This document shows positions 20,375 through 33,585 of a DNA stretch of 64,000 bases, in pieces (within the stretch, counting starts at the first letter, position 1; each line of letters opens with the position of its first letter). This DNA comes from Entomortierella parvispora. Taxonomy: Eukaryota > Mortierellomycota > Mortierellomycetes > Mortierellales > Mortierellaceae. The stretch spans positions 1,302,001-1,366,000 of the forward strand of contig OY752143.1 in assembly GCA_963573315.1 (NCBI GenBank). Direction: 5' to 3'. Made by a program: the position numbers and the translations under genes. Under the pieces are notes generated by a model, which was not told the DNA's origin, made no database searches, and saw nothing but the letters and a program-made list of their open reading frames with translations.

Positions 20375-20888
20375 GGCGAGAGATTATGAAGAGAAGGCGA
20401 CTGGCAGGGTGAGTGGTCCAATGTCCTTGAGTAAGTGATGGATGGCGCAAAAAAAATAGACGAAAGTCAGGAATCAATTAGGATGCACCAAACTGCTCAG
20501 CTCTTTGATCGTCTCGCAGACCATGCGAGAGGCGAAGAAAGGTGGATCTGTAGGATGTGCATGGAGATAATTCCAGTGACGTGAACATTCTTTTTTGCAC
20601 GCCGTCTCTTTGCGCTTCCACGCAATGGAAGGGGGACGCGTCTCGGTCTGTCGAGCAGCGGCGAGCAGTCTTGCGACCTTTGTTCGCGTACGGGCGACGG
20701 GCATGACCCTTGCTTGACACGCAACCCCTTTGCTCCATTCATTCATTCACTTCCTCTTTCATTACGAACCAACCCTCCCCGCCCGCCATCTCAATCTACT
20801 CTCAAAGGCGCGTCTTGGACTCATCTCTGGATCAGGAACCCGCTACAAGAACGCTCTCGCTACTTCGACCCATTTTCCTACTCTCGCC
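20375..20888. promoter_or_regulatory. Shared divergent region RPB11 / proteasome alpha
   Basis: These 514 bp lie between the two start codons. I looked for the yeast Rpn4 proteasome box (GGTGGCAAA) and did not find it. The half nearer the proteasome gene is pyrimidine-rich (cattcattcacttcctctttc). No other motif is assigned. Confidence 0.35.
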
Positions 20889-22225
20889 ATGTCTCGCCGT
20901 TATGATGCTCGCACAACCATCTTCTCACCAGAAGGTAAAGACCTCAACGCTCCATAGACCCTTAGTCAAAGTGGACTACCCATTCAGCTTCGCCGACACT
21001 TTATGGCGTTATTGTCCAGCCTGGAATAGAGCACACCATGGAGCAAGGAACCAACCTATCAAACGCAGGATATTAACCCTGGATCCGCTTTCGTCTCTGT
21101 GTACATAGGTCGTTTGTATCAAGTAGAATATGCCATGGAGGCCATCTCTCATGCCAGTACAGCGCTTGGAATCTTGGCCAAGGATGGACTTGTCATTGCC
21201 GCCGAGAAAAAGGTTGCATCCAAGCTTTTGGACGAGACAACAGGAGGCGAGAAGATTTACATCATCAACGAGTAAGTCCATGGACTCTTTCTTCTCCAGG
21301 GCTGATTGGATTATATTTTCAATCAGGGTCAAGAGGTTCAAAGGGGTCAAGAGGGTCAAAATGAATGATCATGCCCTGAAGGCATGTTACAGGAGCTAAC
21401 CATATATGACTTCATTTGCTACACCTTTCCGTATTAGTAACATGATCTGTGGAGTTGCCGGTATCACCTCGGACGCCAACATTCTCATCAACTACGTTCA
21501 AACTGCCGCGCAACAGTACCTTTACACCTACAACGAAGATATGCCTTGCGAGCAACTTGTTCAGAAGCTGTGCGATTTGAAGCAGGGATACACACAATAC
21601 GGAGGTAGGGTCCAATTGCTCCAACGAAAGCTCCATCAAGAGTCATTACGGTTAATGAATTAAGGATGAGAGTTCCTTGAACAAAATGCCCTGACGCTTC
21701 ACTTTTTTTTTTTTGATCATTTTCGCATTTATAGGACTCCGTCCTTTCGGTGTATCGTTCATTTATGGAGGTTGGGACGAGCACTTTGGATTCCAATTGT
21801 ACCACTCTGACCCCTCGGGCAACTACTCTGGCTGGAAGGCTACCTGCATTGGCGCCAACACTGCAAGTGCTCAGGGTATTTTGAGACAAGAGTACAAGGA
21901 GGAGGGCGTGACCTTGCAGGAGGCCAAGAACATGGCCATCAAGGTTCTTAGCAAGACCATGGATACTACAGCATTGGGGTCTGACAAGAGTAAGAAGCCT
22001 TTGACCTTGAATTACATGGTGGACTTTGTTCTTTCTCATTAGACGTTGTTGTGGATCGAAATCTGTATTAACCAAGCATCCTTTAATTTCTGTGGTTTTC
22101 TAGTCGAGTTTGCTACCTTGGAATTGGTCGATGGACGTGTTGTGCGCCGGATTTTCAACCAGGCAGAGATCGATGCCTTGTTGAAGGAGAACAACCTCTT
22201 GACCAAGACTGAGGAGGCCAAGTAA
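20889..22225 (+). CDS. 20S proteasome subunit alpha (alpha type-4 / yeast Pre9-like)
   Basis: Predicted exons are 20889..20934, 21109..21271, 21438..21604, 21735..21989 and 22104..22225, giving 250 residues, the normal length. The N-terminal alpha-subunit signature is present: [20 protein letters not shown] then YAMEAISHA, followed by [33 protein letters not shown], the loop [19 protein letters not shown] and [14 protein letters not shown]. This combination points to the alpha type-4 (PSMA4/Pre9) orthologue. It forms part of the outer ring that gates the 20S core. The C-terminal tail is Lys/Glu-rich. All junctions keep phase. Confidence 0.92.
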
Positions 22226-25200
22226 GAACAGCAGTAGGAACGTATGGAACAAAATACTTTTCGACACATCAATAAAATATCGTCAGCAATGGATCCAAGT
22301 GCCATGTTTGTGGTAATGATGGCTTAAAGAATGACTCGCACAGCTTACATTCAGCCGTCTTGCATAGAAGAAGAGCAATCCCTGAGGGAGACGTGATGAG
22401 ATGCAAAGAAAACACCACAGACATACACCCCTGAGTACAGGATGATGACCAAATCGCGCTTTGCCGCGATATCGCTCGATCGGTGATGCCAATGATGCCT
22501 CTTACTGGTGAGAGCACCGCCAGGCCATATTTTTTCCCTCTCTTTGTCGCCCTGTGTTGGCCCGACCCCACATCTGAAGAAGAAACAATGGAGCAAACAA
22601 GTGGAGCGGACTCTTTTTTTTTTGGGAGGGATTACCCCTACCTGCGTTGTTGTCTGTCTGTCTGTCTTTTTGGGACTTGAGAGTGTGGTTTCTGTGTTGA
22701 ATTTGAATCGCACGAGACGTCAATGGAGTTTAATTCTGTGTTAGGGTGTAAGGCAGGGGACCCTGCCCTGCCCTGTTGCACATCAAAACCATGAGTAATG
22801 TGAATTGTTGCTCATTCCTACTACATTTCTTTTTCTATATCACCATGCAACATCTATCTTTGGCCTCCTCCTCCAATAAAAAGCAAGGTAGGGAAAGAAA
22901 CAAAGAAGCAAGAGATGGGGCGAGCAAGAGGAAGGGAGAACAAAATAATGACATCAAAAAAAAAAAAAACTCTTCTGTTCCTCAGTCGTCATTGCTCTTT
23001 GACCGTTGTCTTTGGCAATTCGAAATCGCCTCGAAATCTGACCCCCGATCGAAAATCTCGGAGCTAGGATTTCTTGCTTCCTCTTTTTTTCTTGATGTAA
23101 ACCATGATGACTTATGTACCTTCGCTTTTCAAACAAAGGAAGCATGTGTTGACAGCTGTCGTCACCCTCATGTGGAAACGAGAAAAAAAAACGTTGGCGC
23201 CTTGACACCTGATCTCTTTTTGGTGAAAAACTGGTCAGGGTCCCTTGGTCTTCAATTGACTATTGACAATTGAACATGAACACAAACTTTTTTTTTCTTG
23301 TTTTCTCAGATTCGCGAAAGTGGAGCTCAAAGAGAACGCTGTTTGACAGGAGGCATCGAAGGAGGCAGAAAATAAACACAAGGATGAAGAATAGAGTGTG
23401 AGAGGGCGATGACGCGAGTTGTCCACTAGTTGCAGCTAACCAGGTCCCCGCGTCCTTTTTTTTTTGTGTCTTCTCCTCCCCTCTCTTGCCCTCATCTCTT
23501 TCAGCTGATAAACAAGGTCTTTGTGCCCCTTTCCAGCTTAAAATCCCGCCGACGTCATTGTCATTTCTCTGTCGAAGAAATCTTAGGGGGAGAGAACAAG
23601 CTTGTAACAATGGCGGGCCGTCCAAGTGACATCATTGAGCAGGAAGAGTTGCCAATTTAGTTATTGATGGCTTGCTTGTGCTTGGAGATAGTCATCGTCC
23701 TGGTTGCAGCAACAGGACACAAAAGATCCGCCTGTAATCCATTTTTCTCTGCACTCAAGCATCTGTCCCTCTCCCTCTCCTCTCTCTCGAAGATATTCTG
23801 TAAATAGAGGACATCTTTCCAATTCAAAGACTAGGCCACCGATGATGGTTCTGCTTAGTCGGAGTACCGAAAGGCCAAGCGGTTATCTCAGTCGTCAAGT
23901 GTTCTGCTGTCATAAAGGAGAGTGTGTCTATTATTGAATAGAATTCATATTCAATTGAACTGAATCTACTTACTCTTCCTTCTCGACCTCTTCCCTCAAG
24001 CACCATCCCTTTCGCTCGACCACCACCTCCTTTCATGCAATTATACTGAGACATCCGCGATTTGCTCTGGCTCCCATGTGCACTGTCAACTAAGAATGAA
24101 CTCTTTATTTGCACACAACGCCCAATCATCGTCCACCTTCTCTTCCTTCTCCCTCCCACAAAAAACTCGCATCCCTCACATCACCAAACATGCCCACAGC
24201 GCCACCCACACTCAACACGCAGATATCGCTCCCAAAAAATTATTTTTTCTTAGTGAGAAAACTTCCCCTTTTGAACTCACAATCCAACTTCTGAGGTATG
24301 AACCAAAACCACTTTTTCCGCTCTTTTCTTGGGACAAGAAAAAAAGAAATCTTTTCAGCTGAGGATGCGACCAGAAACAAGGCACACAGACGATCTCTTC
24401 TGCAAGGGCAAAGGGGAGAGGCTGAGTGCGAGCGAGACAGAGAGGCGTCGTTAAACACAAAGAAAAACGGACGACCGTTGCCAATGACCATCTGTCGATC
24501 AGTCAATCAGATATGATACCTTTTTTCAAATATGGGTGGACTTGTAAAGGACGAAAGGTGAACCCAACCCCCTGATCATCTTTGTCCAATTGAATTTTGT
24601 CTAATTGAATTTACGCGAAGGGTCTTTGCACGAGAATGAGGCCGCTTCTATTTCTCTCTAGGTGAGCTTGGTGTGTCCAGGGCAGAGGATCACACTAAAT
24701 TGATCGTCTTGATCATCTTGATCGTCGTTCTTTCTACAGATTTTTTTTTCACCGGGTTGGAAAATAAACCATACGTGCTTGAATTCACGGTCAAGTTGCT
24801 TGTGTCCCTATTCAAATTAGGGATTGTTCGAAATCAAAGGAAGTAACTGTCAGAAAAAGAGGAAAAAAAAAAAAAAAAAAAAGGTTTCTAGACTTTTGCA
24901 AACTTCATGGAAAACAAGAAACGCGTAGGAACGTGTCAAGAGGGCAAAAAAGGACCATGAAAAAAAAGAGAAGAAAGCCGGCTGCGAGCCTTCACAGCCT
25001 AGAAGAAAGTGGTGTGCATGAGTGCGATGTGTTTAAATTAAAGACATGAAGACGTTGGAGGATGAGCAAATACAGAAGAGTCAGATATGAGAGTGAAGGG
25101 AAGTGCATGGATATTCCCAAATGGACGTAGTCAATTAAGAATTGACGATGACAGCGAGACACCGAGGGATGGAGAGAAGTGACAGTGTTCATGGGACCCT

Positions 25201-26968
25201 TGAACTGCTGATGACCAGAGCAAAGCTCTTTCTGAGCCTTCCGTCCTTCGGTCCAGGTCGTTCTCCAGGACTAGTTTGCAGACGGACCCGCATCCCATCG
25301 CTGTCCCCTAGGCGGCGCAATGATCGAATGAGGACGCCCAAGCGCACAACGGAAAAAGAACAGACGACTGAGCGCCAAGGCCCGGAAGAATGAGCACCTT
25401 TTCGGGTGGACAAATAGCAGAGAGAGGTGCGAGAAACAAAAAAGAAAATCTTTTGCCCTCTTTCTTTCTTCTTCCTCCTTCTTGTTCTCGTCCACATCCT
25501 CGCCCCGATTCACTCTCACACTCCTCCCTCGCACCCCATATCTCCACTCTCAGCGCCGGTCGCCCTTCTTTCTCCATCACACCCTTTTCTCATTCAACGA
25601 CCTTCGCTTGCCTTGAGTAATGTGGAGGGAGAGCCTGGTCATCAGATTTCCTCTCCCTTGTCCTTGGATTCATCACTTTATCGTCCACCCACTCGCTACA
25701 GTACACTCGCGCACCTACTCTTCTGAGGAGAACAGAACATAGACGCTTTTATTTTTGACGTTGGTAAGTGTGTCGCCATTTTGAAGCTCCTTATCAACCT
25801 CACCGGACTGCAGTGCCAGGCCACTGTTGTTGTTCTTGTTCTCTTTTTCCTTTGGGTTGTTGTGTATCTCTCTTTTTCTCGCTCACGCTTCCCAGCAATT
25901 CTCGTCGATTTATCAAACAGAGTTTGCGGCCCCAATTCAATCGGTGATTCTATTCCTTTGACCCAGCATTGAATACCCCCATATCAAACTTTACCCCTTT
26001 TTCTTTCTTTCCTTCAATGCACTCCATCAACAAAGAAGCCAACAAAGCAGCAGTGTCGGCGACATCACAGGCTACTCTCTGACTTTCTTTTCCTGCTTTC
26101 TTGTTTGTCTTCTACTTGCACAACCTCGACAAAACTGAGATCTCCTCTCTTTTTTTTATACTTTTCTCTTGGAGTCCAAGTTGGTCTCCTCTTGCTTATT
26201 CCTTTCGATCTATCGCACAGCCCCTTGGAGATTTTTTTTTTTGCCTTCTGCTGAGCTAGCCGTTGCAAGCTTTGTCACGGTATGTGACAGTCGTCATCAC
26301 GCACTCATAAGGTCCACCCAACACTCTTACTTTCTATCTTCACGCTCTTTGATACCCCAGCTCCGGACCATCCACCTTGCCAACATCATCATCACTATCA
26401 GTTGATATATCTAATCCACTAATCACCATTCCTTCAGCATCACTCTGCCGCTACTACCGTCGTCATCAATCAACCAGATGCTGCCCCAATTCATCACCCT
26501 GCATTTTTTTTTTATCTTTGCCCTTTTACTCGAGCTTTCGCGCGATTTCGCTTTTTGTATACCTTTCACTCTTTTGCAAAGCTTCACTTCGAGAAAAACA
26601 TACATTGACTGATAAACCACCAAACAACTTTTCATTGTCTCTTCCTCTTTTCTCAATGGACCGCGACTTTTCTCAGTCCATCCGATCGCGTTTACCATTC
26701 AAGACTCCACCCTTGCGCCGTCGACTGGACTGCACATATCTGCAAAACTATTCAACTGAAAGAATCTGAACATCTCCCGCATCCAGGCGGTCTAACACAA
26801 GCGCAGTACCTGCATCCCTCAAATCAAGCACCATCTTCACGACCACAGCCACAGCAACAACAGCAACAACAATACCCACCACCTCAATAACATTAGCAGC
26901 AGCAGCAGTAGTAGCAGCAACAGAGTGAGCAACTTCAACAACTCTCATCACCGACACAAAGATTCATC
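22226..26968. other. 4.7-kb stretch with no supported gene
   Basis: I find no reading frame with a recognisable domain and no credible exon chain on either strand. It contains an A20 run (about 24863-24882), short direct repeats (ttgatcgtc-type 9-mers at about 24703-24729; aattgaatt repeats near 24589-24612), polypyrimidine tracts (about 25440-25600 and 26490-26660) and CAG/CAA-rich DNA just before the next gene. A short ATG frame with a good context (23610-23660, MAGRPSDIIEQEELPI) and a 37-codon frame (26656-26769) could be upstream ORFs. The part nearer 26968 is probably promoter and leader of the Zn2Cys6 gene. A tRNA-type B-box was not noticed. Confidence 0.5.
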
Positions 26969-29900
26969 ATGTCCAATAGCAATTCTTCACGCCCCGCGTA
27001 AGTATTCTTCCTTTAGTACACATTGATCACTTCCCCGGATTCCCTGTCTCGCGACCCAATGCACATCAGTGGATACCATTCAATTATTTTCTCCTTCCCC
27101 GGCAAGAGCTATCTCTCTTGCGGTCAATCACAACCCTGACGTCCAAGTTTGTTCAAGCGCAACCACAACAGTCTTCATGAATTTGGCAGCCGCATTCGCA
27201 ACCCTGATTGTCCCTTACCCCCCCCCCCCCTGAATCTCTGCATGCAAAGCTAACCCATCATTCCTTGGTGCATCATATAGGAGTGATAGTAGACAAGGTA
27301 TTACTTCAAGCCAGCAACCCGAGTTTGTGGGAGCAAGCGAGCAGACGCCGACACAGGCACAGGCCGACATAAACTCGCACTGGCCAGAATCCCAGCTTCT
27401 ACCTACGGCAGGAGCCATGCCCCTTAATTACCACGCCCCGACCACGCTCGTCGCGTCGATCCCAGCAGGCATGGTCACTGCCGCCAGCGAGAACACGTTT
27501 ATCCAGGCCCAACAGACAAGAACTCCTACGCCAAATACTCCTGCACAGCAGCCAAACGCAATGAACCAGAACCAGGCTCATGCGCAATCGCATCCTTGGC
27601 GCATCAAGGTCTACAATGCCTGTCTGGCATGTCGCAAAAAGAAAATCAAGTGCGACGGTCAGCCAACCTGCAGCCGCTGTGCGCGACTTGGCTTTGAGTG
27701 TTCCTACATTGAGGTACCAGGGACACCTCAACAGAAGTCGACCTCGAAAGCTTCAAAGTCTAAGAGCACTGCAGCAGATGCAACTTCCACCTCGACCACC
27801 GTTGCCGCCATGGCTGCCGCTAACTCGACTCCACAAGTACAAGCGCCTCAATCTAAGAGTCATCACCAACATCAACAGCAACATTATTCTATTTCAAACA
27901 ACACTATCGCGAAGGAGATCCGCCAGCAGTGCCGATCTTCGACAAAGGACGTTGCTAGTGGATCCTTCCCCCATTCATCCAACCGGCGTAACAAAGAGCC
28001 GTCACCTCTCCATTCGGACTCAAATTTAGATCGAGCACAGGTCGCTCCACCAACTCTTTCCTTGTCAATGTCCAAAAAGGACCTGTGTGCTTCAGAGCCA
28101 AGAAATCAACTGCCTGGACTTCAGCTCACATCGGCGTTTATGATGGAGCGGGACACGACCATGCCCGACCTCTACCATATTCTCGTCAACTCCGTCACTA
28201 TACCCAACGTGTCAAAACAAACCCACTCAGCCTCGATGGGTGTCGATCAACTTCAACTCACCTTTACCTCGCCCATTCCCACCTTTACGGTCTTCAATGC
28301 GGAGCAAACAGACCCGGACCAACATCATTCGACGTTTCAAAAGGATCCTTCTACAGGATCTTTTCAGGATCAAGCCACACCGCTTGGCTTTGTCATCACC
28401 AACAAGAGTGTCATTCAGTACCTAGTTCACGTGTACTTTGAGTGCTTCCATAATCAATGGATGATCGTTGACAAGAATCGATTCCTTGCTCAACTCAAGG
28501 ACGCCAACTCTCCTCCAGATCCATTGCTGCTGGTCGCCATCTGTGCAGCAGGAGCCAAATATTCGGATCATGTGGGACTTTGCGCGGAACCTGGGAACCT
28601 AGCGACTATAGGAGAACAATTTCTAACCCATGCCAGGATCTTGCTCCAGGATCGATTCGATACACCCTCCATGTCAACGCTTCAGTCATTGTTGATCTTG
28701 TACTGGTGCCAGGTCCAGACAGGCCGGGCCAGTTTGAGATTCATGTATGTGGGCATGGCGATCAGGATGGCACAGGAGATGGGCCTCAACCGTCCCTTGG
28801 ACCCCAAAAAACTCAAAGAAATGGATGAGCGGGAAGTGCAAATACGAAAAACGATTTGGTGGTCCTGCTACCAGGCAGATCGATGGACTTCGGCAGCTCT
28901 TGGCAAACCCATGGTAAGACTTTCTTATATTTCAACTTGTCTTCTTTCACAAAATGGTCGTTCTTATTTCTTCGTTTCTTGGGTCTATAGGTGATTAGCG
29001 ACGTTGATTGTCTTGTTGATTACCCGTCCAATTTGAACGACGAAGACGCAGCAGCGGTGCGGTCGTTCCGGCACATGACCGACCTAGCCAAAATTTTGGG
29101 CAAGGTCACCCTTCACCTGTACACGTCCACCAATGCAGCCACCTGTTCCTCGGCCGTGTTTTCTCACTTGGACCAGTCTCTGTCCAACTGGATCCAGTCG
29201 CTGCAAACGACCTTTAATCAGGAGAGCAATACTATTGCTACGCCTCAATCTATGGACAGCTCCTCTGCAACATCCAAAAATGCTTCGACTCTCCGACAAA
29301 AGGAGCGAACGACGGCCACAAATTTGGACTCCTCACTCAAAGAGGCGATTGAGAAAAGCGAAAATGGAGCGATAGGATATTACGCCCTTCTCTTCCATAC
29401 TGTCCGAATCATGTTGTACCGACCTTTTTTACATAACAACAATGCTTTGGCACCAGTGCTCCCGTTGACGCTTCAATCTCCTCAGAGTCGTTGCGGAGAA
29501 TCTGCGACCGCCATCTCTGAGATTGCAGAGATGATGGTGAAGGACCAACGGGCTTACCGACAATTGTTTAACACGATTCATATCTCACTTTGCGCGGCCG
29601 CGACCGTCCATCGGTTTATGATTGCGTCTCCAAAGACGGAAGACCATCCAAAAGGCCAAGAGCTCACGGATGGTAAGAAATGGATGGACGATGGTGATAG
29701 CGAGCACTGTAAATTCCTCTTAACTCTGGGGTGATTTTTTTATATCTTCTTGTCCATTTAGGTCGCCCTACAGCTCCTCAGGAAAGCACTGCTACGATAA
29801 CACAGACTGTTACACCACGAACACCTTCCGGAATTCCTTTGAAAAAGAACGATCATTACCACTTGACTCTCATTCTTCGGATCCTTCACCACTGCTGCCG

Positions 29901-32900
29901 TTTCTCGATTGAAAAGAACTTGTTGCTCTCAATCTTGGAGTCGTACTTGCCCCAGAAGCACCTTACTCCACAAGAGTTGGCATGGTCTCGAGAGGAGATC
30001 CATCGCCCTTTCTTGATCGTTCCCTTCTCCATCAAGATGCCTTTTCAGATCTCGGGATTGGTCCAGAATTCGATTGCCTCCCGCAGAATCTCTTCAACTT
30101 CAGGCACTGATGACACCAACACTTCAGCGCAGCTTTCGACGCCCATGGGTCAACCAGCACTGACCCAGGCTATGCCTATGACCCCGATGCAAGTTCAGCA
30201 ACAGGATTTCCAACAACAGCCGTCGTTTGAGTCGTCGGAACAATCTCAGCTGCAACAATACCAACAACGGTTACGACATCACCAGACTGAACAGCATCTT
30301 GCCAGAAGGCAAAGCTTGAGTCGGCCCCTTGGCGAATCGACATCACCTGTTCTTTCTGCCCCAAGCAGCTACGATCAAAGCCCGTTTACGGTTGGGCCTC
30401 ATGAAGAGTTTACGTTCCGTCAGTCGAGTAGTCGATCCTCGTCCGTGGGAGGATATACGAACCTGGTATCCACTACACCTGGTGGATTCGGGCCACCGGC
30501 ATTGGCGGAACAACCGCCTCTCAACTATGAACTAGAGTTGAACATTTTGCGACAACATCACCAACTTCAGCAATCGGAGCTGGATCAGCATCATCAACAG
30601 CAGACTCTTCAACTAGAACAGGCACAGCTGTATCAACAACAACAGCAGAGACAGCAGCAGCAGAGTGCCAAAGATTCGGCTTCTCAGCAACGTACACACA
30701 GTATCTTCAACCCACAAGGTCCTTCCCAACAACAAGGCTCACTGGACAACCGAAGAGTGTCTTCTGGAGGGATGACTCACCCAAGGGTGTCTTCGCACTC
30801 GAGTGTTTCTGAAAGGAATCGCCGCCATAGTCATCAGATTGTCTCCAAGAAGAAGCAAGAAAGTCAAACGAAGCAACAGAAGCAGCAGCAGCAGCAGCAG
30901 CGAGATCAATTTCAGCGCGGCCAACAGCAGCAATCTCAAAGCAGCCGGTATCAGGACAGATTCACGATGGATGTTCCACCACCTGACGTGAACTCGAATA
31001 TGGCTCTCACATCCCTCGCGGCCTTGATTGGAAGCGACGAAATGATGACGAATACTAGCTCTGCCCCGTCAGGTAAAGGAATTTTTTCCTTCCCCAAACT
31101 AATGTACGCACATCTATTCCTACTGTCCAAACTAACCCCGTCTTCTTTTACATGGCTATCTGAAAAAAAATTAGTTATCAGCCAGTTGACTGGCACAACC
31201 GATTTGGCGAGTACAAATGGTATCGCTAGCTTGGACGAACTCCTGGGATTAGAGCCTGAGGGCTATTACCCTGACATGCCGATGACCATGGAGCCCAATT
31301 CACTTTCACTCTCAAATCAGACCTCAATAGCCGAAGACTCCGATCCAACTGGCCTTGTTGGTCCTTCCAATCGTGATCAGCTCTGGTACTCAAACAGCGG
31401 ACACAGCAGAAACAATCAGCAAGATTCGGGTACTGTAGCGTCTGCCACTTCGAATAATAGCCATAATTACAGTCAGATCAGTGGCAGTGACAACAGCGGC
31501 GGGAGTTGTAAAAACAAGAAACTAAGCAACAACAATAACGGCAACAATAATAGCAGCAGCTCTGGCGATCACTGCAGCTACCGCAAACATCGCAACTCTC
31601 AAAAGAACATCAACAGCAACAGCAACAATAATAGCGAAAGCAATAACAGCAATAACAATAACAGCAGTTTTAATCGTGGTAGTACCGATGCCACAACAAC
31701 AACTACCAACAACCACAGCAATAGCAACAGCCATCGAGGATCCACTGGTAGCAATGCAGGAGACGGTAACTCCAATTATCAGCAGGGTCGTTTCGACGTA
31801 AGAAGTGGATCCATGGTCGGTGGCGGCAACGGAGGTGGTGGAAACATAGGTCCAACATGGCTAGGGCTCAATCACTTGAACAGCGGTGGCACAGTATCCA
31901 TACCACCCGTTCAATCAATTCGGCAAGGAGATAATCCTGTGGGGGGATATCCTTACCCCGACGCATTCTCGTACCCTCCTCAACAACCACTTCCACAGCA
32001 TATGGCTCAGCTTTATGTGGGATACCCTGCACTAGGTCGTTCCACGTCCAGTGTTCAAGATCTTGTTCCGATGTTCGAGGGTGCCGACCACAACAGTAAC
32101 AGCAACACTGGAGTGCATCCGGGCAAAAATGGAGCCCCAAACCAGGCTCCACCCTCTCTGCAACAGGCATACGATGGATCTGGACTTTCTTGGCAACAGC
32201 AGCAACCTCTACCACAGTTTGAACAGTTCCAGCAGCAGCAGCATCCACACATGGTTTCGCTGCAGACCATTTCCCAGACACAAATGATCGGCCCTTCCAT
32301 GTACTCTTCCAAGGACAATGATGCTGGTGGAGGTGTATACGCATCTATGGCCCTCCAGCAGCCGCAAAGACAGTCTGCTGGCTATTACTATGAATCTCCT
32401 GTACATCCACACCAGCAACCTATGGCGGACCTTCCACCCATGGCTTCTACTCTGCAGCAACAGCAGTCAACTCTACAACCGCCGCTACGACCGTCTTTTG
32501 CTAAACCAACGGATTTACAATGTCAGCAGCCGCAGATGTCCAGTACTACTATGCTTCCACCTTTGCCTCAGAACGTGTATCGGACGGGAAACGAAGAGAT
32601 CCGAGCCTCCTCCCCGGGCTCTTCCAACACCTCGGCTCTAACCAACTCCAATAGTGGGCAATCTCTGAGCCAGAGTGCCGGTGGCAGTCAAAAAAACAAT
32701 ACCGACAGTGGCAGAAGTAGTCATCGCAGTGGTCGCTCGGATCGTGAGACCACTTGTAGTAGCGACCACAGCGGTCGAGAAACTAGTTCCGGCACCGACA
32801 ATGATTCAAATGGCAGTCCGTCTGCTCAACAGCTATTGGAGGGCAATTCCAACGGAAGAGGAAGCTCCTTCAGGACACACTCTCAATCTGTGGAATCGTT

Positions 32901-33585
32901 CTCCATGTCCTCCAACATGGATAGTTCCTCGAACGCAACGTCGCCAAACTCGAACGAAGAAGCTTCCAACTCGAACGCGTCGAACGAGTTTGGGTCGTCG
33001 TCTTCAGACAATGCAGAGTCACGTTCGCCATCTACAGATCGCACAAACTTCACAAAGGCTGCGACTGCCCCCTCTGGTATCGTTCCTTCTGGTACCGGAC
33101 AAGGAGTTATGAAGGCGGGAGGAGGAGGAGGAGCCGTCGTAGCAGTAGGGGCTAGCTCTGCAAAAAATATTAGAAACAGTGGTGGCACAGGATCTTCTTC
33201 CAAGGGTAATCGTCGTCGCCGGACCAAGAATTCTCTTTCGCCTACAGAGTCGATAAACTCTTTGGCCTCTTCCGATGCCAATTCATCGCTCACAGGAGCG
33301 ATTCCGCACCACCAGCAACATCAATCCCCTTACCATCAACATCAACTGGCTCAGGAGATCACCGGCAGCAACGTTGTCAGAGGTAGTCAAGGGCAGAACC
33401 ATGGAGGCGGTAGCCGTACCAGTGGCAGCGATTCTGGAAGTAGAACTGGCCAGCGATCTCCCCGCAGCGGCAGTAGTTCAGGGCGTAGTGGGAGTGTTCG
33501 CAATGGTGGCCGTGCTGCCGGCAATGGTGACCGCAGCCAGAGTGGCAACAAGCTGGTAGTTCTAGTGAGGGCGGCGGTGGCGTAA
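26969..33585 (+). CDS. Giant Zn2Cys6 fungal transcription factor with Gln/Asn/Ser-rich C terminus
   Basis: Predicted exons are 26969..26997, 27281..28913, 28991..29672, 29762..31072 and 31175..33585, giving 2021 residues. The binuclear zinc cluster is at about residues 124-150 (CLACRKKKIKC, then CSRCARLGFEC; spacing C-x2-C-x6-C-x5-C-x2-C-x6-C). A fungal-specific transcription factor (XlnR-type) middle homology region follows from about 380 to 640 (VIQYLVHVYFECFHNQWMIV, MGLNRPLD, IRKTIWWSCYQADRW). The remainder is disordered, with Gln-rich, Asn/Ser-rich and Gly/Ser-rich tracts. It is probably a nuclear activator, but the target genes are unknown. The first exon codes only about ten residues and lies behind an intron of 283 nt. 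The 3' end looks frameshifted: the stop at 33583-33585 is followed by 105 codons of similar low-complexity sequence in another frame. Confidence 0.82.

Noticed and set aside
22269-22571. Possible small membrane protein (Pmp3-like) on the minus strand
   Set aside because: Checked against the Pmp3 pattern; the conserved LPPLGVF and GYIPG motifs are absent.
22776-23273. 165-codon + frame in the gene-poor stretch
   Set aside because: It starts at a non-ATG codon, is Lys/Ser-rich and AT-biased, and shows no domain or exon neighbours.
31500-31740. Hydrophobic Ala/Val-rich frame on the minus strand
   Set aside because: It is the antisense shadow of the Asn/Ser repeats of the transcription factor.
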